This document shows, one piece after another, positions 22,030 through 32,343 of a stretch of DNA of 64,000 bases. How positions within the stretch are numbered: the stretch's first letter is position 1; each line of letters opens with the position of its first letter. The stretch comes from Pycnopodia helianthoides (taxonomy: Eukaryota; Echinodermata; Asteroidea; Forcipulatida; Asteriidae). The DNA lies in NCBI GenBank assembly GCA_032158295.1, contig CM063243.1, forward strand, positions 13,298,931 through 13,362,930. The letters run 5' to 3'. A model generated the notes under the pieces. That model saw only the letters and a list, made by a program, of their open reading frames with translations. It had not been told where the DNA came from and made no database searches. The position numbers were made by a program, and so were the translations under genes.

Positions 22030-22370
22030 ATTACAGTGCACACTGTCTATAGGGCCTAGTCATCACACTAAAAAAAGGGAATGCTGCATGGTGCATTATC
22101 ATCAACAAGATGGCCCACCTTTCAACATCCCTCCTATCCTCCCATTTATGTCACCGAACACTTGTAAGACTCCTTGACCTGTGGCTTAACCCCTGCTCAG
22201 AACCCCTCCCCACCCCCTCTTTACCCCCAAATTAGATAGAAAAATGCACAATTCAATGGTTCCATACATCAAAAAACCAAACCTCCACCCAAGTTGTGCC
22301 CTTTCCCCATTTCCCCCCTCCCCCCCCCCCCCCCCCCCACCAATGCAAATGTCTAGTTGTGCCTCTGCCT
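22030..22370. other. C-rich low-complexity spacer of unit I
   Basis: Begins with GTGCATTATCATCAACAAGA, which also marks the distal spacers of units II-IV (about 30835, 41323 and 52227). Then pyrimidine-rich DNA with an 18-base C run at 22321-22338. Confidence 0.6.
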
Positions 22371-22560
22371 TGCACTGATGTCACACCTGGCTACTCCCTA
22401 CCAGATGGTCTGCCATTTTGGGCAACAAATTACATGTAAAGATATGGTGCGCGCTCTAAATGGTTGCCTAACATACACACCGCATAAAAACAAATGGGGA
22501 ATTTTGACTCCCAAAACGGCGTAGGCAAGGTTTATTATGTAATGACGTCAGATGAATTGG
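22371..22560. repeat. MITE-like repeat with TGACGTCA ends, copy 3
   Basis: TTGCACTGATGTCACA at the left (one change from TGACGTCA) and AATGACGTCAGATGAATT at the right (22541-22558). The longest copy, with an extra interior segment of about 40 bp. Found only in unit I. Confidence 0.65.
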
Positions 22561-23599
22561 ATTAATACAAAGGGATACAAATAAGTCCGTTATGCATTTT
22601 GTGCTAAAATTGGTGCCTTTGGTAATCTCTGCAGTATGACATTTACTTCACTTTCATAAGTATTTATTTCATATACCTATGTAACTTTCTGTGATTTACT
22701 TTCTTTGGTTGAATACTGGGAAATAAAATAAAACCTAAAATCTCTGTACTTTTTTGACCAGTGTACCATTTCCAAGCACACTTTTGCCAAAAATGCCCCA
22801 CTTAATTTCTTTCCCAATTTCAGAACCTGCAGCAATCAATCACATTAAACCATGCCAAAATTGATTTTAAAGATTTAAGTTTTCATTCAAAATCAATGGA
22901 AATCACATGTTTGTGTCCTTGTGTTTGATAATTACTAACAAACTGTGAAATATCTGTTGCTGGAAAACCTTTCCAACTGAGCTTTTTAAGAATACCTGAA
23001 ACAAGTTTGTTGGCACTTTCTGAGATTCCATGTGTGGGTTGTGCAATATTCCATGACCTTTCCACTAATTTGCATGACAATTTGAAATTCTATGATTTAC
23101 CGTGACTGTGGGGTGCCTGAGTGAGACTAAGAATACCTATGGGGCTTTCGATGTCTGGTGTAAAACAAATCCATTGGTACCTTGGAATGGAACCGAACCC
23201 ACAACTTTCAATATTCTTTCAAGCACTCTTCAAAGAAGACAGTTATGGGTCTAACTCCCACCCCTCTTACAGCCTGGATCTGATCCTCCCACTCTATTGT
23301 ACGGTAAGTACCGGGTATGTCCCCAATTTGGGGAAACTTGCTCTATGAAGCAAATTTAACATAGGTCTTTCGGAGTCCCATGTAAAAAAAATCCAGTAGC
23401 ACCGAGTTGAAATTGAGCCCACATTAATTCTTTGTTCTGTTTAGAGCACTCTCAAAAGTGGAGAATTATTTTGGGTTCAATTCCAACCTGATAGAGTCTG
23501 TGTATCTTTTCCACAGGAATGGAAAGTACTTGGTATTTAACAGATAATAAATTGTTGCGGCACCCGCTGCTAAATATAGGATTCGAACTGCCTCTAGCT

Positions 23600-23690
23600 A
23601 CCTCTAGCAATCTCAGTGGTCTAGTTGGTAAGACATCTGCTCTAGAATGACAAAGGTAATGGGTTCGAATCCCACACGAGTAATATGCCA
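23600..23690 (+). mobile_element. tRNA-derived SINE head or tRNA pseudogene
   Basis: An A box TGGTCTAGTTGG (23617-23628) and a perfect B box GGTTCGAATCC (23662-23672) are separated by 33 nt, the spacing of a tRNA promoter. The acceptor stem does not pair (ACACGAG after the T arm has no partner before the D arm), so this is not a working tRNA gene. It is most likely the 5' head of a SINE. Unit I only. Confidence 0.6.
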
Positions 23691-24387
23691 GTGGATTTTT
23701 TCACTGAACTTGGAGAAGTACTGACATACAGGGTAAAACCAAATAATATACTTGGTATTTGTAACTATTTACTGTCACCTAAACCGTTTTTATTTTTTTG
23801 TTGATGATATTTCTAAAATTTCTGCAACATTTAAATGGAGACTAAAACAAAGCAAGCTACATCAAATTTTCAAGGTGCTCAAGGTTGGATCAGTCGAGCA
23901 ACTCCAACAGTGCCTCAGGGATGAGAAGATGACGATGTCTAGATGTTGTCTCATCAAGTCTTGATATGTAACTCATAATTGCTAGTTGTGCCAATAAAGC
24001 CACTATAAAGACTGACTTATTAGATTGATGCATTGTTGGCTCTGGTGTGCTCTCTCCTCTCTCTGTCTTTCCCTCTCTTACCCCTAGTTGACTGACACCA
24101 ACTTGACTCTTTTCACTGAAGATGGTGAGTTGAACTGTAACAGTGACCTCTCCTTGTGTCTTGGGTTTGGCATCTCATTCAAACATGTACTAGTTGCTAA
24201 AATTATTTAAAAACAAAATAGTATTAACGTGTGTTATTGAAAGCTCAACCATTTGAAATAGAGCATATAATACAAAAACAAATTAAAAACAAACGTTGCT
24301 GTTCCATACCATTACTTAAAAAGAAATATTTTCAGTGTACTGACAAGTAAAGTATTTCAACAAGGGATGCACAATTAAAGGATTTTC

Positions 24388-24514
24388 GGGTTTCAGGTTT
24401 TCAGGTTTATTTATTCCACAGTATTAAACCAAATAAATGAAATTATAGAGATGAGAATAATGCGATACTGCAGAGGGATCCATTAAGCACCAAAGCTAGT
24501 AGACAATGGTCCCT
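24388..24514 (-). mobile_element. Short 5'-truncated LINE 3' tail
   Basis: On the minus strand it ends GTGGAATAAATAAACCTG followed by AAAACCTGAAA repeats, a typical CR1-like LINE 3' end. It is flanked by ATTTTC on both sides (24382-24387 and 24515-24520). Units II and III have one continuous text at this spot (about 34022 and 44365), so their site is empty. Confidence 0.55.
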
Positions 24515-25155
24515 ATTTTCTGCACTGAACTTAACTGGTTTAAAAAACATGACATTAGCTTGTAAACTTTTCATAGAAACAGCTACAATGTTTTCAAAAG
24601 TCTTTAAATAATTATTACTTTCCTTTTGTAATAATTTGAACTGAAATATTTCATCATTATGCGTAATGTTTGGATGATGACTCCTTTTTCCACCAAACCA
24701 GTTATTTCCTTTGAAACTCTTTGATTTTTTAAAGTATTTTTTTATATCTTTTTATCTTCATTTCTTTCTTTTCTTTTATGAAAAAAGGAAGAAAAAACAT
24801 AATACCCAATTCCATTGCATGGTAGCTGCACTCAGATCAGATGACATCTATGAAGAGAGGGTCCTCAGCTGAAGAAAATAGAACCTGTAAAAGAAAATAA
24901 ATGAAGTTGAGAGAAGTTCTAAACAGTGTTAGCATTCTTACCTGAGCTTGCTGTAACTTACCAAACTATGTGATCAACTGAGTTCCAGAAACGTCATCAT
25001 TATGCAATGTGGCATCCACAGCAGGAATTTCAGCTATAAGAAGACAAAAGACTAAACAGAAAAGGTTAATATTACCTGTGGAAGGAACAAGGTTATTTGC
25101 TGTGGAAGAAAAGGGGGTTACATACAGAACTTACCAACTCTACCAAATACTTTAC

Positions 25156-25167
25156 CTTTCTTGATAG
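25156..25167 (-). other. Candidate 12-nt microexon CTATCAAGAAAG
   Basis: Bounded on the minus strand by a pyrimidine-rich acceptor (TTTTACTTTCACAG) and the donor GTAAAG. The same exon-like block is conserved at matching positions in units II and III. In unit IV this first block is missing. Adds four codons (LSRK) if read in phase 0. Confidence 0.25.
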
Positions 25168-25270
25168 CTGTGAAAGTAAAATGTTATAACCTGAGGAGGG
25201 AAAATGATTATTTGCTGTGGAAGGAAAAGGGATTATGTACAGAACTTACCAACTCAACCAAATACTTTAC

Positions 25271-25282
25271 CTTTCTCCGGAG
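25271..25282 (-). other. Candidate 12-nt microexon CTCCGGAGAAAG
   Basis: Minus strand CAACAG | CTCCGGAGAAAG | GTAAAG. Unit IV and the second block of unit II have CTCCAGAGAAAG instead. A longer exon starting at the next upstream CAG (…TTTCACAG) is equally possible. Confidence 0.25.
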
Positions 25283-25334
25283 CTGTTGTAGAATGAGTTT
25301 CATAGCTGTGAAAGTAAAAAGTAAATGGTTATCA

Positions 25335-25430
25335 CCTGAAAAGAGAAAATGGTTATTTGCTGTGGAAGGAAATTGGTTATTTGCTGAGGAAGGAAAAAGG
25401 TTATTTGCTGTTGAAGGAAAAATGGTTAAT
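25335..25430 (+). repeat. 24-bp minisatellite, unit I (about 4 copies)
   Basis: Unit ATTTGCTGTTGAAGGAAAATGGTT. On the plus strand it is open in one frame and gives an eight-residue repeat (ENGYLLLK type). On the minus strand each unit contains TTTTCCTTCAACAG, a good 3' splice-site look-alike. This is the shortest allele in the array. Confidence 0.85.
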
Positions 25431-26989
25431 AGCTTTGTCAGGATAACCGCTTACCACGGTTCACCAAACCTCACCTTAGGGTCTACTACTCTACTTTTAT
25501 ACTTTACCTCATACTTAACCTTACTGCCTTGTTTTCTTGCTCCATCTCAGCACATCCTTCTGCAGTGTGGCAAAGCATCATAGCCTTTGGTTCATGGCAT
25601 ACAGTAATACTTAGTCTTGGTTTCAATTAGTTTCTTTCAAAATCTCATGCATTCTCAGTCATTTGCTGGAGAACAGTGCACTGTAAAACTTCAAATTTTT
25701 GGTGAACTGGAACCAAGACTAAGTAATACTGCCTATACATTACCTGCCTAAAGACTTCTCAACCTGTTAAGAGGAAATGATTAGTGGTGTACTTTCTAGG
25801 CCTACACTGACATTTACTCTAAGCCTTTTGTAATTCACTATCATTCATAACTTACATTGTTATCATTGTCTTCAATCTTCATGGCTGGTATCTCCAGGTC
25901 ATCAAAGAACAGCACAGTCCACAGAGAGTGTCATCATTTCTTTTCTTTTTTCTTACTCTGTTTTTTTAATGTGTTTTGTTTGTTTCTTTTTTCTTCTGTA
26001 CTTGCCTTAATAATTATCTAAAGCAAATTAGATCGCATGCGCCCATTTATATTTAAACCTCTACACAATCTAAAGATTGATAATTGCTGTTCTTAGCTGG
26101 TATAGCCTTCTGCCAATATAAAGCTTTGAGAGGGGTTGGTGTATATTCTTATATACGTTTTTGGTTTCAATTTAAAGTCTACTTTTAACTAAGTGAAGAA
26201 TTTTAAGTCTAGATTATTGGTCTTTACTGATTGCAAGAATACACAGCATATTTATTTTGGGGTGTGGACAATTTATATTTCAATTTCTAAAATATAGTGT
26301 GTATGTGTGAACGTATGCTTACAAAAGATTTCATTTTATTAGCATTTGTTTTTTTGTCTAAGTAATAATTATTTTGGCAGTCACAACAACATTCCATGAT
26401 TTTGTTTTATTTATTTAGCCTTAATTCTAAGAACAAAAATGTTATTTGTCAAACCTATCACTAAGTTAAAAAAAAGAAAAAAAGAAAACTAAAAAGGTTT
26501 TCTGGGCAGTGCCAGAACACTTTAAAAAAATGAGGTAAAAAATGTTCAAATGGTTTATTCACGTCAATATTTTAGATAAACATGACAACTGGTGACATCA
26601 GCTTATAACAACCCAGAAAAAAACGTCCAGTGAATTGAGCCATAAATAACTACAGTGCATCACTGGCCATGACCAACATGCATACAAGGACATTGAACCA
26701 TCTAGAATGATCAAGCAGTTGTGGTAGCATCACCAAGAAAGACAATACAAGTAGACAACATCAACAAGCACTCAGTTGAATATTCTGTATTAAAGAAAAA
26801 GAAAACCTGCAAGATTACTGGGAGGAATGTGGTTAGATATTCGCTTACCATTCGTCGCCTCAATACTGTGTCTTTACCTTTTGGCGAAACCAATACCACA
26901 CAATCCATAGATAAAAGTCTCTTCAAAATAGTGTCAAATTACTGAACTTTCCATTGGTTTACAAGCAGAGCTTATAAAAACCAGGGAGT

Positions 26990-27020
26990 TTTCTGTCAAA
27001 AGTTCAGTTCAGTTTATAAA
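26990..27020 (-). promoter_or_regulatory. TATA-like element upstream of candidate locus, unit I
   Basis: Minus strand GGTTTTATAAACTGAACTG sits about 105 bp before the first candidate ATG. A second TATA-like TTTTTATAAGC lies about 40 bp closer. The distal element is conserved in all four units (about 37508, 47415 and 58484). Transcription itself is not shown. Confidence 0.3.
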
Positions 27021-27099
27021 ACCAGAACCTCAAAGGTTATCAAATCCACCGACAACATTCTCCACCACTACAGTCAGATAACCTCCAATTCATTGGATG

Positions 27100-27240
27100 A
27101 ACACCTGAAGACTAACAGTAACAGCTCTCCCGGGCTGGCTGGCGTAGTTCACCCTGATGCAACGCTCCCCCGGGCTGGCTGGCGTAGTTCACCCTGGTGC
27201 GGCGCTCCCCCGGGCTGGCTGATGTACTGGCGAGGTACTC
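27100..27240. repeat. Short GGGCTGGCTGGCGTAGTTCACC repeats
   Basis: GC-rich tandem copies of about 42-45 bp (CTCCCCCGGGCTGGCTGGCG...), three in unit I, two to three in II (37620-37700), two in III (47526-47600) and three in IV (58600-58700). Copy number and edges differ between units. Confidence 0.7.
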
Positions 27241-27244
27241 TGAA

Positions 27245-28640
27245 GAAAGAGGTCAAGTTGTCCGACTTTTCTGCTGTCATTTTCCATTTTCATTTTGCAG
27301 TTAAATATTACTCGTTCAGTTCTCATGGTCTCTTTTACCGTCAACATTTTTAAAGAAGGCAATTGCTAAATCTGTGGAACTCGCAAGTCACTCGGAGGCT
27401 CAACAGCGAAGTTGGGTCCATTGTATCATACAGCCAATAGTTGTCGTCCGTGAAATTCCATGTTCAACTTCGTGGAGCTCTCCGAGCTGGTTGCAAACTC
27501 AACACAGAATAAACATGTCTTTCAGAAACAGAATACTCAATAAAAAGCCTCGATAGTGTTGAAAGGTCCCTTTGCAGGCGGTAGGGTTTTAAAATGTCAA
27601 TTTTTGTCCAGTTTGAGTTCCTCAAATCCCGTGTAAAAGCCGAATTGCTAAGACTAACAGCCATGTTGTCGTCCGCGGTCCCGACTGCAATACTATAACT
27701 GTACAGAATTATAGCATTTCGATACACGCGCCCGACAAAAAGTAATTTGCATAACAATACAGTTGCATTCCTTATTTGCTGCATCTAAAGGTTACTCCAG
27801 TTAGCAGAAGCCCCGCCCACTCACTCTGATCAGCTTGAAAGACACCTGTTGTTTAAAATCTATTAAATGCTCATCTACAGTTTGGGCTTATTCTGAAAAT
27901 CGAAAAGCTACTTTTACAGACTACGCCGGAAGGGGAGTGTTTGATATCTTGCTCTGCCGGCTAATTAATAACTTAAGATCTTAATGTTTACGAGACTCCA
28001 TCAAACCAACTTTGAATATCACCTTAACTCGAGTTGTAACCAACCCAAACATGCCCCCCCGCGTGCCATATCTGTCATAAATATTGATTTCCAACATACA
28101 AAATGGGTCAGGCTATTTTCCCTTCCAGCCTCGCTTTGGTTTATTTATGTTAAGGCAGGGAGAAACTAAACAACAGTTGTACGGCGATACAGGCTCTATT
28201 CAACAGAATACAAAACATTGTTTCAGACTTTACTATTTAATTGAATTTACCAGAGCTGCAACTTGGGCCCAATTTCATAAAGCTTCTTAATTAATGTTGC
28301 TTAATTAAGCGGTTTTTAAAAATATTGTTTTACCACAGATGATTTAAGTGCATTTTAAAAGGTCACTAGAGTATAAACTTCGACTTTTCAAGACTTTTAA
28401 TCTACGCAATCCCACAGGCCTTGCGATTGTTAGTTTTGGCTTCAAGACCTGCGTATTTTGCTATGGTCGAACTGGACAAATTCCGACAACAAAGGGCGCT
28501 ATGCGTGTTTAACGGTCTTGATTTTTCTCATCTATTTCTAAGTTTACCAGTCACGATTGCTGGTCATATTGATAATCACTGCGAACTGATAAATATATAC
28601 ATTTGTTCTTATAATTCTAAAACAACGATCTATATCTTTC
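27245..28640. other. Proximal spacer of unit I, first part
   Basis: Holds an octamer ATTTGCAT (27745-27752, conserved in all units), the GGGCCCAATTTCATAAAGC MITE end (28265), and plus-strand text coding FRQQRALCVFNG (28470-28515) that recurs in degraded form about 650 bp later. The minus-strand frame 27464-27784 exists in all units but its frame is broken in II and altered in IV. Confidence 0.4.
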
Positions 28641-28960
28641 CAAAGTCTGACACCACCCTTCCCCTAATACCCTCATTACTTACCCTAACAACCAACCCCT
28701 GGCCTCACAGTAAAACATTTTTGCCATTACTCTTCATCTACCACACTAACACCCATTCCCTACCCTCTCGCTCAACCCTACTCTTCCAACCAACCTGTAG
28801 CCCTACCCAAGAGTCCAAAACCAATCCCTACTGACCGGCACATCCATCCTCTTTCCCTCACACCAAGCCCCTCCCCCTAGAGAACCCCACCCCAACCCAA
28901 CCCCACCCGCACCCTTCTCGATCCCTTCGTGGTTGTGACTTCATACGTGTGTAGTGTTAG
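28640..28960 (+). repeat. C/A-rich CCCTACCCTCACACC-type tract, unit I
   Basis: Strongly strand-asymmetric tract, nearly lacking G, made of variants of TACCCTAACACCCAACCCC. A second tract follows at 29325-29465. Equivalent tracts are at 39120-39440 and 39805-39945 (II), 48960-49190, 49600-49750 and 50430-50640 (III), and 60050-60270 and 60680-60840 (IV). Confidence 0.7.
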
Positions 28961-29876
28961 AACCACTCTAGGGGTGCACCCCCTGGACTTAACTTTGTAA
29001 GACTGTGCCTCTACGGTAACCCGCAGGCCAATCAAAAATAGATAAGTGGTTAGAAGACCTTCGTATTTTACTTTTCTCTCGGACCCACCAGTGAGGCGCA
29101 GTGATGAGACTGATCAAATATTTTTAGCTTTAGCCAAAATGGACAAATTCCGACAACAGAGGACGCTATGCAGTTTTAACGGTGTTAATTTTTCTCATCT
29201 ATTTCTAAAGTTAACCTGTAGCGAATGGTGACAATCGTACAAATAATCACTGCAAACTGATCAGCATTTATTTAAGCTATTATTAAATTTTATTCTAAAC
29301 CAACAAACAATAATAATTCAAAAGTCTGACACCGTCCCCCTACCGTTGCACACCCGTCTCTTACCCTCACACCTTACCCCCACCCTCCCTACCATCCATC
29401 ATTCTTACACTACCATGCACCCTAAACACCCACCCCCTACCCTAACACCAAACCCCAACCCACCCTTCTTGATCCCTTCATGGCTTTGACTTAATACAGA
29501 TAAATGTACATTGGTTTACTTATTCGTTTAATCTTTTTTTTTTTTTTTTTTAAGACATGATTTTATATTAATTCCCTCCTCATCAATATTCCTGAGAGAA
29601 ACGCCAAACTATTGCGACTTCTTGTGTCTGAACACTCTCTTCAATCCATCGTAACTTGAATAAGTTCATGCGCCCCTATTCCCAAACCCTTGCCTCAGAC
29701 ATTATTTTAATTAAGGCTCATTATTAAGTATTTTTGTGTTTCAATTGATTTATTTTTTGATTGAGGTTTAACAACTATACGATCCTATGATTAAACTTAT
29801 GTTATTATTGAATCCCCTTCTGCACTTGTCCCCCACTCCTGCCATCACTCCCTAAAGAAAAATGAAATCCTACTAC

Positions 29877-30097
29877 TGCGCCCTCTTGCGGATGAGCATC
29901 TATAACTTTGGAAAAGGGTGCATCCCATCCACCATATAAAAGTTACTTAGTTTAGAGTCAAATCCCCAAAATACTGAGTAAACTAGTCCCAATAGTTCAA
30001 CATTGGACCCAATTTCAATAAGCCCCAAAAGAAACGACCCTCATTACTTGCCATTGTGTGTGACAAGTGTAACTTAAGGTCAACCACAAGAGGGCGT
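29877..30097. promoter_or_regulatory. Pair of opposed CTCF-like motifs, unit I
   Basis: Minus strand CCGCAAGAGGGCGCA at 29891-29877 and plus strand CCACAAGAGGGCGT at 30084-30097. Both sites recur in II and III; only the plus-strand one survives in IV. Each differs from the CTCF core consensus by about one base. Confidence 0.3.
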
Positions 30098-31025
30098 ACT
30101 TTCTTTTTTATTGTGGAGGTGGGTGAAAATTTGGGAGGGTGGTCTTGGGGCTTATCTATAAGATGCCCATTTTCAAATACAAAAAACTGCGACTGAGAAA
30201 AGGCAAAGGCCCTTCTATGTGAATATTAAGATTAACAGGTTCTTCCCCATCAGCCAGTTCCATTTGTTTTGGATCTTTATTAACAAAGATTCATTAAATA
30301 TATTTTGAAGAACAGTTGTCCATTGGATTTATATTTAACATTTGTTCTTAATATCTATAATTCAGAGAAGTGGAGACTGGAGTACAAACATCTCAAGTAT
30401 AAGATTCATTCATTTATTTGTCTTTTATTCATACTAAAAAAGAACATTCCAACTTAATTACAAGAAAAGTTATTAATTTATTAATCAATGCGATTCAAAA
30501 CACTATCCCGATGGTTAGAATGTTTGCCGTCTTTGAGTTATATACGTTTCCAAAAAGTTTGACGTACTACTTTCGTTTTTATTTTTCATTATTTAATTAA
30601 TAATTAAAGAAATATCTATTTGTTATACCCTCGAATAAGAATTGATGAAAAAGATGCTTTATTATTAAGCAACCGCTTAGTGCATTGTTTTTTTTTGGAA
30701 GGCATTTTGAAAACTTAACTAATCATGAACAAGGTTCCTACAGAAATCTTAAACTTATTATTTTGTTTACTTTTCCAGGACCTTTCACTTAAATCTTAAA
30801 AAAAAAATGTTGTGAAAACAATTGTTTATCTAGTGTGCATTATCACCAACAAGATGCATTTGGTGTTTGATACATGGCATGCTGACCCCCTTTCACACAG
30901 GAATTCTTTGGAGGATTTTTTTGAGGGGGGAGGGGGAGGGTTACTTTGAGTGTAATAGTGTGTTAGAGTAATGAACATTTGGGGTGAGGCAGACTCCCTC
31001 TGCCATATATCAAGCATGGTAATGG

Positions 31026-31249
31026 CTAGCCCGAACATCTGACGTCACACCTCGAGGCTCGTGTTTTACGCCAGAGACCGGCTTTGAGCGTTTGGAGGAA
31101 TCCTGACAACTGCACCTTTGACCTCACATCCCATTGCGGTCTTGCAGATAGGGGGACCAGTTGGACAGGGGACCAGTAGCAGTGACCATCTCTTTGACTA
31201 ATAGACCGGTGCCTGTCCTTATCCGTGCGGATAAGGTAAGGAAAGTCTA
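31026..31249. mobile_element. 224-bp insertion with 8-bp target duplication GGTAATGG
   Basis: GGTAATGG flanks both sides (31018-31025 and 31250-31257). Units III and IV have the empty site CATGGTAATGGCCTCC at about 41520 and 52426. The ends CTAGCCCG... and ...AAAGTCTA give only a three- to four-base inverted match (TAG/CTA), as in some hAT-type non-autonomous elements, which also make 8-bp duplications. No ORF. Confidence 0.8.
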
Positions 31250-31559
31250 GGTAATGGCCTCCATCTCAACTTACAGCCTAGGACTGATCCTCCCACTCTA
31301 TATTATTATAACTACAGGAACCCTGCATAAAGTTACAACAAAGATTAAAGAGCATTAATGGGGAACTAGTGCTCTATCTAGTCGGAATGTGAGATACTCA
31401 TAAGGGCCATTTCAGCGAGCAAATGTTTTGTTATAATCAATGATAGCAATGGTGACTGTCTGCACTGATCTATTGTTACATCAAAAGAGTTGCTTACTGA
31501 AATGGCATCCATTGAACATTTCACATTTCAGCCCGAGTTCCCCCATCTTGTGCCTTTAG

Positions 31560-31780
31560 TGTAGTGCTCTATATAATCTTTGGTTAAACTTGGGGCTTTC
31601 AGAGTCCAATGTCAAGAAATCCATTGGAACCTTGGGTTGGAATTGCTCCAGAAAGACCAGAGTTGTGGGTTCAATTCCCACTCCAGGAGTCCGTGTACTT
31701 TTACCACAGGAATAGAAAGCACTGAACAGTGCTTCATAGTCTGACAGGTAGGTGATGGGACTCTGCCTTTGATGATACAA
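31560..31780. repeat. Inverted B-box-like repeat, unit II
   Basis: Contains TGTGGGTTCAATTCCCACTCC. In III (41905-41995) and IV (52815-52905) the same block also has the opposite-facing GGAATTGAACCCACA, making an inverted pair; II has lost about 45 bp of it. Looks derived from tRNA-related SINE halves. Frames reading 'VGIEPTT' arise from this text and are not genes. Unit I has diverged relatives at 23180-23520. Confidence 0.5.
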
Positions 31781-32343
31781 GCATTGGAATTTGGCACACA
31801 GATCATAAAATGGCTGTATAGAGTATATTCAAAAAAATACTTGGCTATAGGGCCATTACAGATTTTTCCTTTGATAATGTAGATTGTATAACATGCAATG
31901 ACAGCCATTTTGAATTTTTTTGAAATTGCTTGTCATTCACCTGTATTTTTTCAAAAGGCAAATCTGCAATGACCCGATAGCCACATATCTTTATGACATG
32001 CTCTGACAGCGTGCCAAATTCCATGCTTGCATCATCAAAGGCATATTTCCTTCAAAAATATTTCCTTATGTGCCCCACTAATAGAATTATTTTAACTAAA
32101 AGTTTTGTATTAACCTATATGTTATCTTGGTAATGATATTTTTCTAATTCCACTGAATTGTTTAAAGGAGACTGCACAGAAAACTACCTTCTCAAATGCA
32201 AAAGATGTTTGATCAATCCAGCCACCTCATCAGTGACATGGCATGTTGAGATGAGCAAATGGCTGAAGAAAGTGACAAGATGGTCAAGATGACGTCTCAT
32301 CAAATCTTGGATTTATAGCTCCCTTTACAAGTTATGCAGATTA

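Larger units (their letters stand above)
24837..26908 (-). other. Candidate spliced transcription unit, copy I
   Basis: Not a recognised gene. On the minus strand, 26908-26849 reads MDCVVLVSPKGKDTVLRRRM and stops at the donor ATG|GTAAGC. 25930-25856 reads LFFDDLEIPAMKIEDNDNN up to AAT|GTAAGT. 25584-25508 reads TAEGCAEMEQENKAVRLSM up to GAG|GTAAAG. Two 12-nt pieces are bounded by CAG and GTAAAG: CTCCGGAGAAAG (25282-25271) and CTATCAAGAAAG (25167-25156). 25033-24942 (92 nt) follows the acceptor TCTTCTTATAG and ends CAG|GTAAGA; it reads IPAVDATLHNDDVSGT then an in-frame TAG. 24884-24837 follows TTTTACAG and reads VLFSSAEDPLFIDVI-stop. Phases agree for the last junction. The TAG, weak acceptors for the middle exons and lack of homology leave open whether this is coding, non-coding RNA or a relic. 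Confidence 0.35.
21690..30667. repeat. Array unit I
   Basis: The most diverged distal spacer (21.69-24.83 kb), lacking several sub-repeats found in other units. Then a minus-strand splice-bearing block (24.84-26.91 kb) and a proximal spacer (27.0-30.67 kb). It carries its own insertions: the TGACGTCA repeat (22371), a tRNA-derived SINE (about 23600) and a short LINE tail (24388). Confidence 0.8.

Noticed and set aside
23600..23690. Functional tRNA gene
   Set aside because: A and B boxes are good, but the acceptor stem does not pair.
27464..27784. Minus-strand frame starting MQQIRNATVLLCKLLFVGRV, seen in all four units
   Set aside because: The frame is broken in unit II and altered in unit IV by small indels, and there is no domain. 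Recent duplication alone explains its repetition. It could still be a 5' untranslated exon.
28421..28834. Plus-strand frame of 137 codons, identical at 38901-39314
   Set aside because: Identity reflects a recent duplication of the DNA. The second half is translated C/A-rich simple sequence, and units III and IV do not keep the frame.
31612..31780. Frames containing VGIEPTT and EWELNPQLW
   Set aside because: This peptide text comes from B-box (GGTTCAATTCC) tRNA/SINE-derived sequence read in translation.
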